A stretch of DNA of 64,000 bases from Lomentospora prolificans. Lineage: Eukaryota > Ascomycota > Sordariomycetes > Microascales > Microascaceae. The position numbers and the translations under genes are program-made. The notes under the pieces were generated by a model. The model saw only the letters and a program-made list of their open reading frames with translations. It was not told the DNA's origin and made no database searches. The stretch lies in NCBI GenBank assembly GCA_029532625.1, contig JARFXM010000005.1, positions 496,001 through 560,000 on the forward strand. The letters are read 5' to 3'. This document shows positions 37,894 through 51,291 of this stretch, in pieces. Position 1 is the first letter of the stretch; the number at the start of each line of letters is the position of its first letter.

Positions 37894-39122
37894 AGGGATG
37901 ACTTGAACAATTCGCGGGGGTAAAAAAGAAAGTGTTGAACACGTATGGATATGTTTGACCATGGGAATCTTATACCATCATGAGGCGCTGGCTATGGGGT
38001 GTAGAAAAGAGATAGATGAATGTAAAAAAGACCTGTGTCTTAGGGCAAATTATCACGGTTGTCGAACTCATGAGTAGCTGTGAGCCAGTTCTGGCTTGAT
38101 TACTCTCAGCAATAATCACTACGGTGGCAGGCTCCGATAAACATTGCGCCGCCGGCCTGCCGGATCTTCTCGGCCTCAGCATCCGTCCTCAGGGCCGCTC
38201 CATGTGCCCTAGTCCGGACACGCAGCGGCAGAGGTAGAAGCACCACTACTGTGATTACAGAGCGCGTGGAAACGCGCCGAGGATCCTTCGATCACGACCA
38301 AAGTTTGTGCGACGCTGTGCATGCGGATAATGCGGCGTCGGCGGGAACGATCCCGAACATAGATTCAGGGGCAATCGTCTGACGCCCCTTAAATCCCCTC
38401 AGAGATCCGGGGCAGGCTGACTCGGTTTCTTGGTTGGAAATCTTGGGTGAAGGATACATGCTTATATATATATATATATATATAAGCCTTGACGCGGATG
38501 GGCGTGGTGTCGTTGATGCTGTCAGCCACCGCTGGAGGATTCGTGATGGAGGGGGCGTGTAAATGGGTGGATGGGTTGATGCATTCCTTCGCGCGGTGAG
38601 GAATTAGACGCCAGGTGTTGGTCGATTTAACTTCACAGCCGCGGCGAAGCTGCGATTCTGTACCTTCAAAGATGTTTTAGACAGAATCGGAGAGAACCCT
38701 GAGGAGAATCGAGGGAATCCACGTTGGATCAATTGGGTTTATCCACGATCCTGTATCAGGGGGGAAAGGCTAAGGTGTGTACCGCGAACGGACATATTCT
38801 GCTGCTTGCGAATATGACGAGAACCTTTGAGTTAGAGACGGCTCATCATATGAATGAGATTGAGACTCTCACGGACAATGTTCCACGTGCGATGGGGCAT
38901 TCGTAACAGGCCGGGTCACGACTTCGTATGCAGAGCTCTTAGACGCAGAGTGCGATGGGCACCGAGAACCGGATAGTTGTGAATTTATTAGAAACGAAGG
39001 AGGGCCCAACACGCTTCGGTATTATGACACGTTTGTTACGAACCGCACTGAGTATGTTTCTTGTTCCTCATCATTAACGCTAACGCTAACGCTCCTGTAG
39101 GTCCGCATCGTGATGCGTATTA
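37894..39122. other. Intergenic region 3' of CCT5 with (TA)n palindrome
   Basis: No intact gene. It carries the CCT5 3' UTR. A (TA)n tract bounded by GCTTA and TAAGC (38460-38487) is a perfect palindrome. The stretch at 38700-39060 may be the eroded start of the decayed oxygenase gene. A possible fossil intron runs from GTATGT near 39052 to TGTAG near 39100 and contains three CTAACG units. Confidence 0.45.
38460..38487. repeat. (TA)n microsatellite palindrome
   Basis: A dinucleotide TA run flanked by GCTTA on the left and TAAGC on the right, so that the whole 28 bp is self-complementary. It could extrude as a hairpin and is expected to be length-variable. Confidence 0.85.
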
Positions 39123-42100
39123 CAGGGCTTAAAGGCTCTGCTCACCTCCTCCCGCAACTGGTACGATGCACCGCAACCGGATATCGATCCTCTTGTGTTT
39201 TTGGCTTGCCAGGAGCTCAGAAACCCAACCTACTCCCCCGAAAATAAAGCTGCTTTAGTTAGGTTCCTTAGGGACGCTGTAAATGCGTTCAATGACCATC
39301 AAACGCGGCTTTCGCCGGGCTACATCGCCGCGGCGGCGATGTAGGCGGATTTGCCAGACTTGTACCAGGCCGGTATTGTGAAAGGTATGAGTATGGCTTG
39401 GGCGAAGAAGCCGTTGCTGCAAGTTCTTGCCAGACTAATCATTGAGGACTACCCGCCGGGAAACCTGGAGGCCGTTGACTGGAATAAATAGCTTGTGCCT
39501 CTCTCTCTCTAGTCCTGATTTCGTATGGCGGCGGGAGACTAATGCTGTGCTCTAGGCTCGGCGATGTAGTAGCAGTGTCGATGAATCTGACTGAAGATCT
39601 GGATCGTATTTCGACAATACTGAATGACGAAGTGCAAGAGTCATTTACCACCTTCAGGCCAATAGCTCTGAATACGGCTCTACAAAGACGGTCTACGTTG
39701 ACTATCGGTGATCATGACTTTGTTCTCGACATAGCTCTCACCCAGTATGAAAGCAGCGCTCGCTGGATAGAAACCACGTAAGTTCCCTCATCTTTTGCAC
39801 GCAGCCCGATGTAGAATTATTTTAGACTGACGGGCGAGCAATTCAAGACTTTTACCGACTCTAAAGTCCTTGCCTTCTCGAGACGTGCTGCCCTATCACT
39901 TCCTCAAAACCGTGGTCGACCCGCGGCAGGAACTGGTATTCTCTGGGGCTCAAACCATATTCCAGTACTTCCTTGCTCAATCCCGAGGTATTCTCATGCT
40001 GCCAACTACAACACAAGCCACCGGGCACAAGCCATGCAGCGTGGTGTCGAACAACAAATGGGAGATTGACAAAGCTCTACTGGCTCAAAAAAGTATTCCT
40101 CTTTACCGAGTCTATCCAGAAGGGAGTTGGACTCGGCCTCGGGTATTAATCTTAATTGGTAAAGAATAGTGTTACGGCCACTAGGTTATAAGTTCGAGTC
40201 TTATGTCGCCGAATTTGGCGCCTTTGTCGACGACAGCTGTGAGAAGTTCTTGCAGAACGAGCCGAAGAGGCCGACGCCGTGCGGTACGCTGACGAATCAC
40301 TATGAACCCCTTGTCCTTGGATTCATGGACATTCTCAAGCCTGGCGGCCTGCCGGTGACGGCAACGATTAAGAAGTTTATCACGTCACTTTTGAAGACTT
40401 CATCTTACCGGAGGCGCCCATTTACCCCTACCAAGCTGGGCCCACCGACCGATTTACTGCGAATATTACGGCTGCCAGGATTGCGTCCTCCTCATCCAGT
40501 TCCTCCAGTCAGAGACGGAGCATGTCGGCCGCTTCACCGTGCAGCAGAAGAGACAGACCCATCTCCAGAGACATCTGCAGCCCAGCTTGTACAGATGCGA
40601 CACTGAGAGGAGCGAGAGAGCGGGTCCTACAAACATTTTTGTCGTTACGAAGCTCGTCACGGAACACTCGGAGCTGATAAGAGCAGCAGACTGGAAATTC
40701 GCGGACCGCGAGGTCGTATCGAATAGGTTTTGAGGGAGACGCGATGCGGGAGGTCCTCGGGGACGTGGTGTACCGGAACCTCGTGATATGGAGGAGCTCC
40801 GGCGGGCTCAGGAGCGGGCCGGTGGTGGGAATAAGAAGCTGGCTCCCCGGGGAGATGGGAAGCGGCTTGTTCGGAGAGTTAGAAGGTGAGGGAGGTGGTT
40901 TGTACGCTATGTATTATTGTCTATGCCGCTTCTTGAATGTCGAGAAGTTCTTGGGAGTTCTGGCCCCGATGGACTTCAAGTCTACCGTATTATTTTCTTG
41001 TTTTCTGAGCATGGCGCTGGGATAGTCTTCAATGCCGAGATCTTCCCTCTGCAGATGAACTTGTCACCCGATCAAGTACGCAAGAAAAGGGAAATCCGCG
41101 GTGGAGTGGCCAGGTGAGGAAGACGATGGACGGGTTGGCGGCGGAGCTCTCCATGGAGGCGATCAAGCTCGAACGGTTACAAGTTGCTTCTGTACGAGAA
41201 GGGATCGTTCTTCAAGCCGCATAATGACCCTGAGAAAGTCGCTGGCATGATTGGCACTTTGGTCATCTGCCTTCCTTCGAAGCATGGGGGCGGAGATGTC
41301 TACCACTCTTTCGGAGGGAAGCGAAAAGTTCTCAGCACGAGCTCTGCGTCCGATTACCATATTACTGCGACGGCCTGGTATTTCCGACGTAACACACGAG
41401 GCCAAGCCTCTAACCGACGGCTAGGGTTTGGTTCTAACCTACAACATCATTCAGTCCAACGGCATCAGGAAGTCAGCCTCCCGCATGACGGCGGACGCGG
41501 ACAGAGTTCGCAGCCTCTTGGCGAATTGGCAAGCTATCCCAATAGACGCCAAGCTGATGTATTCGCTGGAACACAAGTACACGGGAATTGAGCCTGTCAT
41601 TAATAAATCTCAGGGACCGCGCTCACGCTGTTGGCGAATGCCTGCGGCGCGCGTCCCGGGTGCTTGGTCTGGGCATGTTCCTTGCCAACATGATGTTCTC
41701 CAACCCCGGATGGGAATGTGACTATTATGGCGAGGCAATGTGCCATGATTGGAGCAGATATGGTTTATACGTGCAACGGTACGCACGTAGCAAAGTATGT
41801 CCCACTTGAATGGTAAGGATACTCTTGGAGGACTCGGTCAGTTCGACGACCGGGACGCGGATAGCGAAGATGAAGGTGAGCTTACCGGAAACGAAAGCAC
41901 GCCAGCGACGTTCAGGTATCCTGATACGGTGTTTTTCGCCCACCCAGTGAAAAAGAAACTGTTCTTAAAAATATGATGCTAATCGTCGGTTTTAGGTCAT
42001 TATCATAATGCAGTAGGATACAATCCAGAGGCGCCTAAATGAGTTTACCCATCTGGATCCAGTTGTATCTGACTTGTGCAAATCCCTCAAAGACGTAGAA

Positions 42101-43345
42101 TGTCCTGGGGGAAAGAGAAGAATGCTCGTAGAAGTCATGGGCGAAGTGCTAACGCAGCTCGACTTGAAGAATACGCAGCTGGCTCCGACGCTCATTGCCA
42201 ACGGCGCAGACTCGACGAACGTGGCCCTCTACAAGTCTGCCGTCGCAAAAGGGATGTCTATCCCGTCAGCGGTGAACCCGCTTTTAAAGCGAATTGTGTC
42301 CATGGTCGGGGAACGGCACTCTGGAGAGATGAAAGATAGTGAAGTGGACTGGGATAGATGGTAAGTGTACACATATAGCCGTGCCGATCGCGATGGTTGC
42401 TAACCTGGGGGTTGCTTAGGCTCGGCGAAATGGTGAGCTCAATGACAATCTAAATATGGTGGAAGGTTGCATCATGGTTGATGCAGTGGGAACCTCTTTC
42501 AAAGATTGGAAATCTAAAAGCGTCCCGACTTGGCCTTTGAGCGAAAAGCAAACGCTCGCTCACTTACGCCGATGTCCCGTTTACGATTCCTCTTGTGACT
42601 AAACGCGGCGAAGACTTGGAATGGATTTCGAAGATGTGAGGCCCTCCGCTCGCCTTTTTTCATCGGCGTTTTCTCCAAGGAGCCTCAGCATGCTGTTAGC
42701 AGATCAACCCTCACGCTCGACTAACAGTGCATTATTCATCTAGCTTTCTTCCTATTGCGGGAGCCCGTGGCCTGCGAGACTTTTAGCACGCTTTCCTTGC
42801 ACTTGGCCTCCTTCATCTTGAAGGATAAACCTGGTTTCTCCAAAGCCAAGCTTATCTTCAAATACATGCTGGATCGCCACCTGGACAAGATCCTCCTCCC
42901 CACTAGCAGTCAAGTGTTTGACACCATAACCGAGGGGCCTCGAAACCTCATAGCCCCAAGGTCGCGAGACTCGGTGCAAGAATCTTGGAAGGAGTTACAA
43001 TCCGAGACGATGTAGACAGCGCAATTCTCCATGGCCAGCGCAGACCCGTCGCAACCACGCGGAGTGGCATCTATCTTCCAGCTTTTACCGCCTCGAGACG
43101 GTCAGGACACGTAGCTCCCACACGATAGTCGTCACGAAGAGGGGCGTCATATTTCCAACCATGGTCTCAGAGGTCAACGGCCAGCTTGCTATTTCGGCGT
43201 CTGGATTTGAGTCGCTGAAGGGGTGCTTTTCATGCGGGACTTGCTCGGAGAGGAGGAGTTCCGCGATATCATACTCATGGAGGAGTTGCGCAAGGAGAAG
43301 GTGAATGCGGAATGCGGAGGCGGTTGCTGATCTGAAGAGGCCGGC
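39123..43345 (+). pseudogene. Decayed 2-oxoglutarate/Fe(II) oxygenase (prolyl-4-hydroxylase-like) gene
   Basis: A long protein can be followed in pieces through all three + frames. From 39123 the frame reads ALLTSSRNWYDAPQPDIDPL and on, with stops at 39342-39344 and 39489-39491. 39542-39777 gives another piece ending at a normal donor (fossil intron 39778-39825). 39870-40140 contains PSRDVLPYHFLKTVVDPRQE. The core at 41170-41380 reads LLYEKGSFFKPHNDPEKVAG, which holds the Fe-binding HxD pair, then TLVICLPSKHGGGDV. A frameshift near 41383 leads to SDVTHEAKPLTDG, carrying the distal His, directly followed by stop 41422-41424 where Tyr is expected and Gly where the co-substrate Arg is expected. 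Further pieces are at 41428-41580, 41600-41790, 41813-41971, 42030-42360 and 42755-43015. At least five frame changes make it non-functional. The family is large and uncharacterised in fungi; the exact relationship is inferred from motif order. Confidence 0.75.
40140..40212 (+). tRNA. tRNA-Arg(ACG)-like element, probably degenerate, inside the pseudogene
   Basis: Three arms fold with canonical lengths. D arm: stem 40150-40153 with 40162-40165, 8-nt loop containing GG. Anticodon arm: 40167-40171 with 40179-40183, all five pairs Watson-Crick, 7-nt loop TTACGGC giving T33 and anticodon ACG. T arm: 40188-40192 with 40200-40204, five pairs, loop TTCGAGT. One base (A 40166) joins the D and anticodon arms and the variable loop is 4 nt, as expected. 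The acceptor stem is poor: at best about five of seven pairs can be drawn. The element is more A/T-rich than its surroundings, which suggests a mitochondrial or otherwise foreign origin. It may be a dead copy. Confidence 0.5.
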
Positions 43346-46300
43346 TACATCTGCAGCGGAGACCACGAGACCTGCCATCAGAAGACGCAAATATTGAAAA
43401 TGGTTGCTTCATTTGCAACTGCCTTCTTATGTACTTGACGTAAATTTGGCTGTATACGATAGGTACGCTAAGTAATAGCTAGGAAGCGATTCTGTGATTG
43501 ACATCCACTTTCAGGTCCATTCGCAAGCCCATCACCTGTCATTCGAACCTCGACGGACGATTTCACATACTGAGGACCTTGGCTCTTACAAAGGCAACGA
43601 GAGCGCGTCTACTACAGTATGTCATGCATGTCGTGAATATATAATCCGTTCTTCATACCATCAGGTCGTTGATAAAGCCCGAAAGTGGATTCTTGGCTGG
43701 CGTCAACAGACAACTTTCAGGGAGGGATATGGCTTTACTTGTTGCTATAATTAGTTAGTTCTCATTGAGCCGCTGGCACACATAAAGACAGCACATGGCC
43801 ACTTAGCCACGATGAAACCTCGAGTTCACCACCAGAATTCGTCGAGCCTCATCCAAGCACTCCCAAAGGAAGCCTCCGAACGTTGGCAAACTTCATCCCG
43901 CATTCACCTCGCAATCAATCCTACTTCTCTCCCTCAGCATTGTCTCAATTCTCCTCTTTCCTCTTTCAACTCCGTTAAGAAGCCCAGAAAACGGTAGCAG
44001 GCCATGAAGCTGCTGTCCGAGCGCAGCAATGTTCTTCCCTTCTGGCTGGCTCTGGCCCCCGAACCCCCTCTAAACCCACACCTTTTTACCAGTCGCGGGG
44101 AGCATGCCCATCTTCACGCCTCGCAGCACAGGCCTCTACTACCTCACCCCCGCCCTCATGAACGCCCTTCCACACCAAATTAGCCCAGCGTTGCAGTTTA
44201 TGGCGTCGACGAACAGGTGATGGCGCAAGACGGGGCAAGCGGAAGCCATCCGGTGGCGCCTGTTGCTTCTTCTCTGGGGGGTAAGGATGTATTAAAATGG
44301 AACTCTCCTTTGCTCTCGATGGCTCAAAGCGCACCTTCTCCAGAAGGGATGTCAATCGAAATTGGACCTTCTTTCTTTCTTTTGAGGCTTCGTGGCGGCT
44401 TCCCCCGGGGGGCGTGGGGTGTGTTAGGGGGGAAACAGGCTCATGGCCCTGGCTTCGCTTCCAGGCTGTTGGTTTTTCGGTGGAAAGAAGCATGGAAAGT
44501 TCCTCCAGCTGGTGTGCTGGGGCACTTCCCTAGCTGATCTCGCTTCGAAAGAATCCAATCTTGCTCCCCTGGACAGCTCGGTGACACATTTACTAGTATT
44601 ATACGTGAGGAGATCCCATTCCAATGATGCAAGATACTGCACGCACATGCCATTCCATTCACGGAATTGGAGAATCCTGGAGTTTCGGGTAGTCGGGAGA
44701 GTAAACTCTCGGCCGCCGTTGCACTGGACCGCGCCGAGCGAGATTACCATCGACAAGACGATGAATGAACACAAATCTCGATGACAAAATGGCGGCCCCT
44801 TTCATAACACCGTCCATTCAGAAAAGGGACGGGACCAAGAGAGAGAAAAAGCCGCAAGTATTAGCTTACTCAGGTACACAATTCACTACGTTGTTCATTT
44901 CCCACTCACGGCTCAGCGTATCATGCCGAGCCGCAGGACCGGTTCTGGCCCCCTCGTTTCGCGAATAGAAATGCCAATCGCCTTCACCCCTGGTAAGCAA
45001 CCCGTCAGCGTGGGTAGTGGCAGAGCCTTCGACGCGTCCTTGTGGCTTTTCACTTCGGACTTCAGGGAGTTGATGTTTGGTACGCGGATGGGAGGTTCCC
45101 GCTTTGACCCTGCTAGTTCAGTCCGGGGAAGAATGACCGGACCACTTTACGACGGGCGCACGCAGAGATTGGCCAGCGTCGCGAAGCGGGAGAAGAAGCT
45201 TCTTACGATCTTGTGACCAGCCAGGCCTCCCCTGGCCCTGGGGCTTCAGGTTCTGGGGTGCAGTAACCTTCTATTGGAGCAGATGGAAGCCTGCCCGGCT
45301 GAAGGATCATGATAGTCCAAGTTCACAGCCAGGGGACGACTGCTGATGTGCAGAGCTAGCGCCGCGCAGCATCTTACCCAGTGCAGCGGGGTTCCAGGTC
45401 TTAGACATCTGCCATCGCCAAAGCGTTGTGGGAGATCTCCAAGCGAAGCGGCAATTCAGGCCAGACCTGCGGCGCTATTGATAATACCGTCTTCTACATT
45501 CTTGTATCTCGGGGTATTCTTTTTTGGATGTGTTTGTCGCGTCCTTCAAAGTTTGGTTCCATCAAATTGGACGTGCGAGTCGGCATTTGTGCGCGTGCCC
45601 GTGAATGCACCATTTCCATCTGCACCCCAGGTTCACTTTCCAACACCTCTTATCCGCCATTCCACTTCGCAGGTCGGTTTCCATCAACCCAGCCTTTGTT
45701 GCAAATTTGTTGAAACGTCGGTCCTCTCATCCGTGTTGTTCAGCGTTGACTCGGGATGGCGTCTTTGCATGCCTATCCACATTTATCGTTAATGGGGGGG
45801 GTTGATATGAAGTGGAAGGAATCACCCTGGCTGACAACCCCCCTGACAGCTCAAAGCGTCAGGGCCTAAGACCCACCGGTCAGCTCAAACATCATGTGCG
45901 CGAAAGGAGAACCAAGGCAATGCAAAAGAAGTCGCCAGCTAACGGCGGGCTGCTGGCTGGCTATGTCTGGGCGTGCAGATAAGAGTGCTGCCTCAAACCG
46001 TGCGCCTCTGGTCTTGTCAGTTCCAAGCTAACGCATAAATCAAGCGCTGCTCTGAAGATACTATTCGCACGCCTTTGCCTTGGATTGTTTGGATACGATC
46101 ATCCATCTCGGGAGATGAGCTTATTTCGGACTGGAGGAAGGGGGTTTCTCGAGTCCATGATTCCTAGTGTGGGCTCCTGCCAGCGCTCCGTCAGCTTAGC
46201 CATGACTCTTTCAATGCCGTACAGTAGTTCGGTTTTAGCTTCGTGATGGCGTCCTTCTCGAAGGCCAGTCAAGCGAATAAAGTCGGCATAAAGTCACCAC

Positions 46301-49300
46301 TAGCGTCGCCAGCAACGCGAATTTGGCTAGCTCGGGCCTAGCAAAGCCAGCAAGCCAGTGGCAGACACCGACAGCTGGCTCCCCGAACCCTCTAAAGGCA
46401 CACTCTGATCCCATGGGATGGACAACACCATATGACGCTTGTCCTCTTCCCCCCTCCCCCCTAAATGGCCCTGCTCTAACTCGACACTCCTTATCCAGCA
46501 TCTTAGAACCACCGGGTGGCGTATCAACCTGCCATTCGGAGACGTTTCTTCATAGCATGTCTCAGGTTGCTCCCTTAGGTGGAATATGAATGAGACACAC
46601 TAGCCATCACCTCGACAAACCGCCTCTCCAGCAAAGTTGACTAACGCTGGCAGGCAATTCGCCCGATGCTGTCGAGCGCGGACCCGAACGGAACGGGACA
46701 ATCGCGGACCTCGCCGTGCGCTGGAAGAAGCCTATGCTCAAAGAGGTAATGGCCGTAATGAGCCAAGGTACGCATCAAGATAAAATAATGGGAACGTCAC
46801 GAGATCCCTCTCGAATGTGGACCAGGTCGTAGCCGAGAGCATCCTCATGTTCTAGAATAGGCGCGTGGTTTCCCTTTGGGGTCGCCGACATGAGCTCCAC
46901 AGCTCTCCTGGCCCCTCTCGCCGTGTCGAGGTTTTGCTGGGATAAGGGGTGTTGTTGACTATCATCTGAATCGGGCAACATCTTGTTAATCGGAGTGCTC
47001 ATGACGACGATGCATTCAGGATGGCTTCTCCGGGGAAGAGGACGCTGCTCCCTTGGTGTCGTTGTCATCAATGCTGCTTGAAACCCTGGAGATCGTAAGG
47101 CAAGACAAACGTCCCTATGTTTCTGGCCGGCGTTTCTTCGCTCCGAGCTCTCTTCTCCACATTCGCATCGTACACCCAGGCGTTGCAACATAGGTCAAAT
47201 ACAACAGAATAAGGCCGAGAGTATCAGAAGAATGGGACGCATCAAAGCTCGTGGCCATCAAATTCCACTGGAACGCAGAGTCACTCTGTCATCGCCGGCT
47301 TATGCCAGAATTGATATCGAAACGTGGAGTGGGCATTAATGTCCTCATCCGCCTTTCATCACTGATCACGCATTGTGACGACAATGGGCTGCTTCCTCTA
47401 TTTCCTCACTCTCACTCCCACACACAAACTGTCCATATTAGCGCCTTCCTTGTTCGACAGAGACGTCGTGTTGGGCATGTGTGTCCGGAAGGCGCAGGTC
47501 GTCTGGCGCATGCGCACTTCAAAACACAAGGAGCAATCTCGATTCGCGCCATCACCATGTGAAAGTGGAGCTCAATCACACTTCGGGCAAAGACACCGTA
47601 TGGGGCTGGCTATGCCTTCCTATTTCGTCCATTTGAAATAAATTCAGAGTCGAATTCAAATCCCAAACTATTCTCCCATCGCTGTCCAAGGCCAGGCCGT
47701 GAAGTCTCTAACCCTCACGCCCCTTCTTTCTGGTGTTCGATCGCCCTGTCACACTTGATTGCACGGACGCGACTCGGACGTGATGGGGCCACAGCACCAC
47801 GCCTTTGTGATAAAGCCAGTGACCCAGAGGTGTCGTCCGTACACTCCCTGTGAGGCTCATCAAGCCATGCGATGTTGACAAGCGGAACCACGTTGTTCCC
47901 TGGAGCGAAAATCACGCCGACGGTTGGGACGGACGAAGGGGGAAACAATAGGGCAGTAATCTTGGTTGTTTTAGATGAGAAATCGTCGAGCTAATTAACC
48001 TCGTCCGTGGAGCAATTACGCCTGCGCCGCGACCGGGCCTTCCACGGTTGCGATCAATTTGATGGTCAGCGCAACCGACACCCTTCACAGCGCGGGCTAA
48101 TCCACGCCGACGGGGACGACGGATCGCAAAACCCTTTGCCAGCTCCGAGCAGTCACATCAGTTGGTTCCCTTATCACCCATTCCTAGACACGCAACCCAC
48201 AGACGCAAAAGGAGCTGTATTGAAGCCCCTGGGATCCCGTCACAATCCCAATCCAAGCCATTTTCTTTTAATAGAAATCACATCTCAATGCGGCGGTTCA
48301 ACTGCTAAATCGCCGGCAACGGAGGCTTCTCCCCCGTTTTTGATGCTTCCTCGCATCACGTTTGCTCACGCCTCTACCGAGTTGGTTCATACCTATATTA
48401 TTTTCGTCTCTTATAGCCGCCGTCGCTGTCCCATGCGCCGCCGATGCGACGTCGATCAACCCGATTTGGTCATCACGCAAGACCAAATAAGACCACTCGG
48501 TGAGCAGGCGGAAAGGCGGGAGCGGGGGGGTCGGACCGGCGCTTGAGATGTTTCGTTGTTCTTTAGTTTTCCGTGCGTGTGCAGCGCAGAAGGGCTAAAT
48601 CTTACCATTTCATGCTTACAAGAGAGAAACGTAATCCAGCACACTGTTGGTGAACGGACATGTAGGGTAACAACCGGCAAGCCACATCCAGAGTTTTGGC
48701 TTCTCCGGGGGCCGGATCTGTTATTTGAACACTCCCCTCGAGATCGTTTAAGAACAGGCCGCCACCAACAGCGAAAGACTCGAACCGGAGGATTGGCCCA
48801 AGATGGCGATCGTGGTTTGTTGCTTGATATTTCCACCCCTCAGATTTCCACTAGATCCGTGAGCGATGGCCGTAAAATTTCCTAGAAGCTGCCTTTCGGA
48901 TTGTCCGGGACATGATGAACCAGTACTCGGAAGACTGTTGGTTCGTAGTTTGACAGCGTCACCGGAAATGTAGGCCAATGCAACAACGGTGCTCAAAGGA
49001 TCCAGATGCTCAATCTCGTCGGTCAATCCAGGAGCTCTATTAAATTCCTGGGCACCAACAAAGAATCCCAGGCAAGGCATAACTGTTTTACAGCTGGCTG
49101 GCCCAGAAAGGCAGTCGAAACGAATCGGCCCATGCGCCGTGTTGGTGAAGAAGCTCGCCTCTTGTCTGGAGGCTGGAATAGAGATCAAGTTCACACAGGT
49201 GGCGCTGACCGGTGTCCCGCCGTGCCACTGGAAGGATCACTCACTGACACTGTTGCCTTGAGCGGATTCGACGCGCACTCAGCACTTGTAGGCACCCAAG

Positions 49301-51268
49301 AATGTTGACGCTCAATCATCGCTTTGAGCCTTTCACGAAGAGGATGGCTGATGCGTCGTGACTCTGGCTGACGAAGCGGCCCAATCTAGGGCCATGGCAG
49401 GTCAGCGTGGGGGGTTTGTAGTGAAGCAATGAGGACTATGGAACCGACCATGTGGAGGATTCCATGCGGAGTTCTTACGCCGGGGAGCCGCTAATAGAGA
49501 AGATTATGAAGCAGTTCACTTGCTGGCGAATCTTTAAACGTGAACCGGCATTGATAAGCTGGGCAACAGTCAGACCCAACCCCGATGCGTTAGAAAAAAA
49601 AAAAAAACCGAGAGTGGATGTAAACGTCCCTCCCCCTAGAGGCGTCTTGGTTAGTGCCTAGATTTCGTGGAGTAGCTCTCCCACTTTCGTTGTAGTGTTA
49701 GTACAATGGCCCGTATGGCTCTGATCTGCTGGCGTCCGGCAGTTGAAGATGCTCGCCTCCGGCCCGGCGATTTCCCACGCCCCACCCCGTTCGGTCCGCA
49801 CGGAAGCTAATCCGCATCCCGCCGACGCACCCAAATGGTACAGAATCTCCCTCACGAGGCCCCCGCCCCCCTTCCCGATTTAGGCAGTTGTGAGGTTCAC
49901 GATCCAGCATCACGGTATGCTTAAATGCACATAACCTCTGTTTTCCTCTCACGAACACCCTCCATCTCGGCCTCACACGATGTCCTCACCAAGATATTCG
50001 TAAGCGAACGCGGACTACTCCATACCCCCAAGGTCGCTTACGAGTCCCTCGCGGTTTTGGCTTTCTCGTGATTCCAAGGTCATTTTCGGCGGGGTTTCCT
50101 GCTCCTGCCCGATCGAACTGTTTATCAACTTTGCCGACATGACGAGCGCGCCTGCGTGGGCGCGTCGGCCGATCAAAGGCGTGTTACGCAGGGCCACGTA
50201 CATTAGGCCGGCACGAGGGCTGGGGACGAGAAAGTTGATAAAATAAAGAGATATGAAGAGGCCCCCTCCCCCTTCCATGTCGCGCGACCGCCGGCATCGC
50301 ATATGGACAACCGAGGCGTGACTCCCCCATAGGACCACGAGTGCCTGGCACCAGCCCAGAAGCGCAGCGGCCCTCCCCTTCTATCACCCCACCATCTACT
50401 CTCCTCTTGAGAAAGCCACAGAAGTCAGTGGCTTGGGTTTACTTAACGGCAGATGCCCATCTTGTTACGATCTTCCTAATCGAGTCCCTCCCTGAGACAA
50501 ACCCTCCGACGCCATCGCCATTGGAGACATTGTCTCATCCGCTAGTGAAAGTCCACACAACTCGATCCGATGGGGGCCATTTCAAACGAGGTTCGTAGAT
50601 GAGGTCTCTGATTCGCAACACGTAGTAAAGAGATCCTTTCACGAGGACAATAGGAGGTGTGCTCAGCGAACCAACCCCGCCCCCTTACTGCCTTTGTTAG
50701 GCCCCCAGCTAACCTTATAAGCGGGATTCTGTTTTGTTCGGGGGTCACGAGCACGGCTTAATTAGATTACGGACCCTACCTGCAGCGGCGCAAAGAACAC
50801 GTCCGCTCCCAACCCTCTGGGAGGGGGGGCTATAGCCAGCGAAAAAGAGCGGATTGAAAGGTTAGGGGTGTGGGTGCTTACCATGCTCATAAGGCCATCT
50901 CTAGGGCTGCTTTTCTGCCGTTTAGCCTGCCGAACTGCTCCCCTTTGTGCGGAGGATTTTTCAGCAGTAGGGCCAGGTGCCCCTTACTTACAGTCCCTCA
51001 GTCAGTCGGGTCCTGCATCATCCGAGAGGCTGGACGGGCGGGGCCCTGGCTTTGGGCTCGTGGGGGGGGGAGGGGGGGGTGCTGAAGGACGGCGCAAGGC
51101 TTTTTCTTTTTTCTTTTTAGCGAGCTTGTGCACATGAGAAAGAGCCAAGGCCCACTGCGAGGACTGTCGAGCGCATGGCCGGTTCGCGGGCCGAATGTCT
51201 CAGAGGATTCTGTAGCGAGGTTGTTCGCTGGCTTCGAGTGTTGTAGTGGGGAGGAGTGGCTTTTGCCT

Positions 51269-51291
51269 GGCCAGCCAGCCAGCTGGCCAGC
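51269..51291. repeat. GCCAGC/GCTGGC motif cluster (representative copy)
   Basis: Three overlapping GCCAGC units run into CAGCTGGCCAG, giving a stacked, largely self-complementary element. Similar units occur at 13165-13180, 22329-22342, 22349-22362, 30590-30599, 30619-30630, 30721-30736, 31769-31782, 35731-35742, 45952-45962, 49091-49102 and 54904-54911. All are outside the reconstructed coding exons. Confidence 0.7.

Noticed and set aside
39061..39100. TAACGC repeats that resemble telomere-like units
   Set aside because: Only three CTAACG units inside what looks like a fossil intron; not the fungal TTAGGG telomere repeat.
43530..43590. Reverse-strand B-box-like GGTTCGAAT
   Set aside because: Flanking bases do not form a five-pair T stem and no D or anticodon arm is present.
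48007..48546. 179-codon + strand ORF in the gene-poor region
   Set aside because: Composition like random translation, no recognisable motif, overlapping frames on the other strand.
48748..49194. 148-codon minus-strand ORF with somewhat protein-like composition
   Set aside because: No family recognised and no neighbouring exons of compatible phase; too weak to list as a gene.
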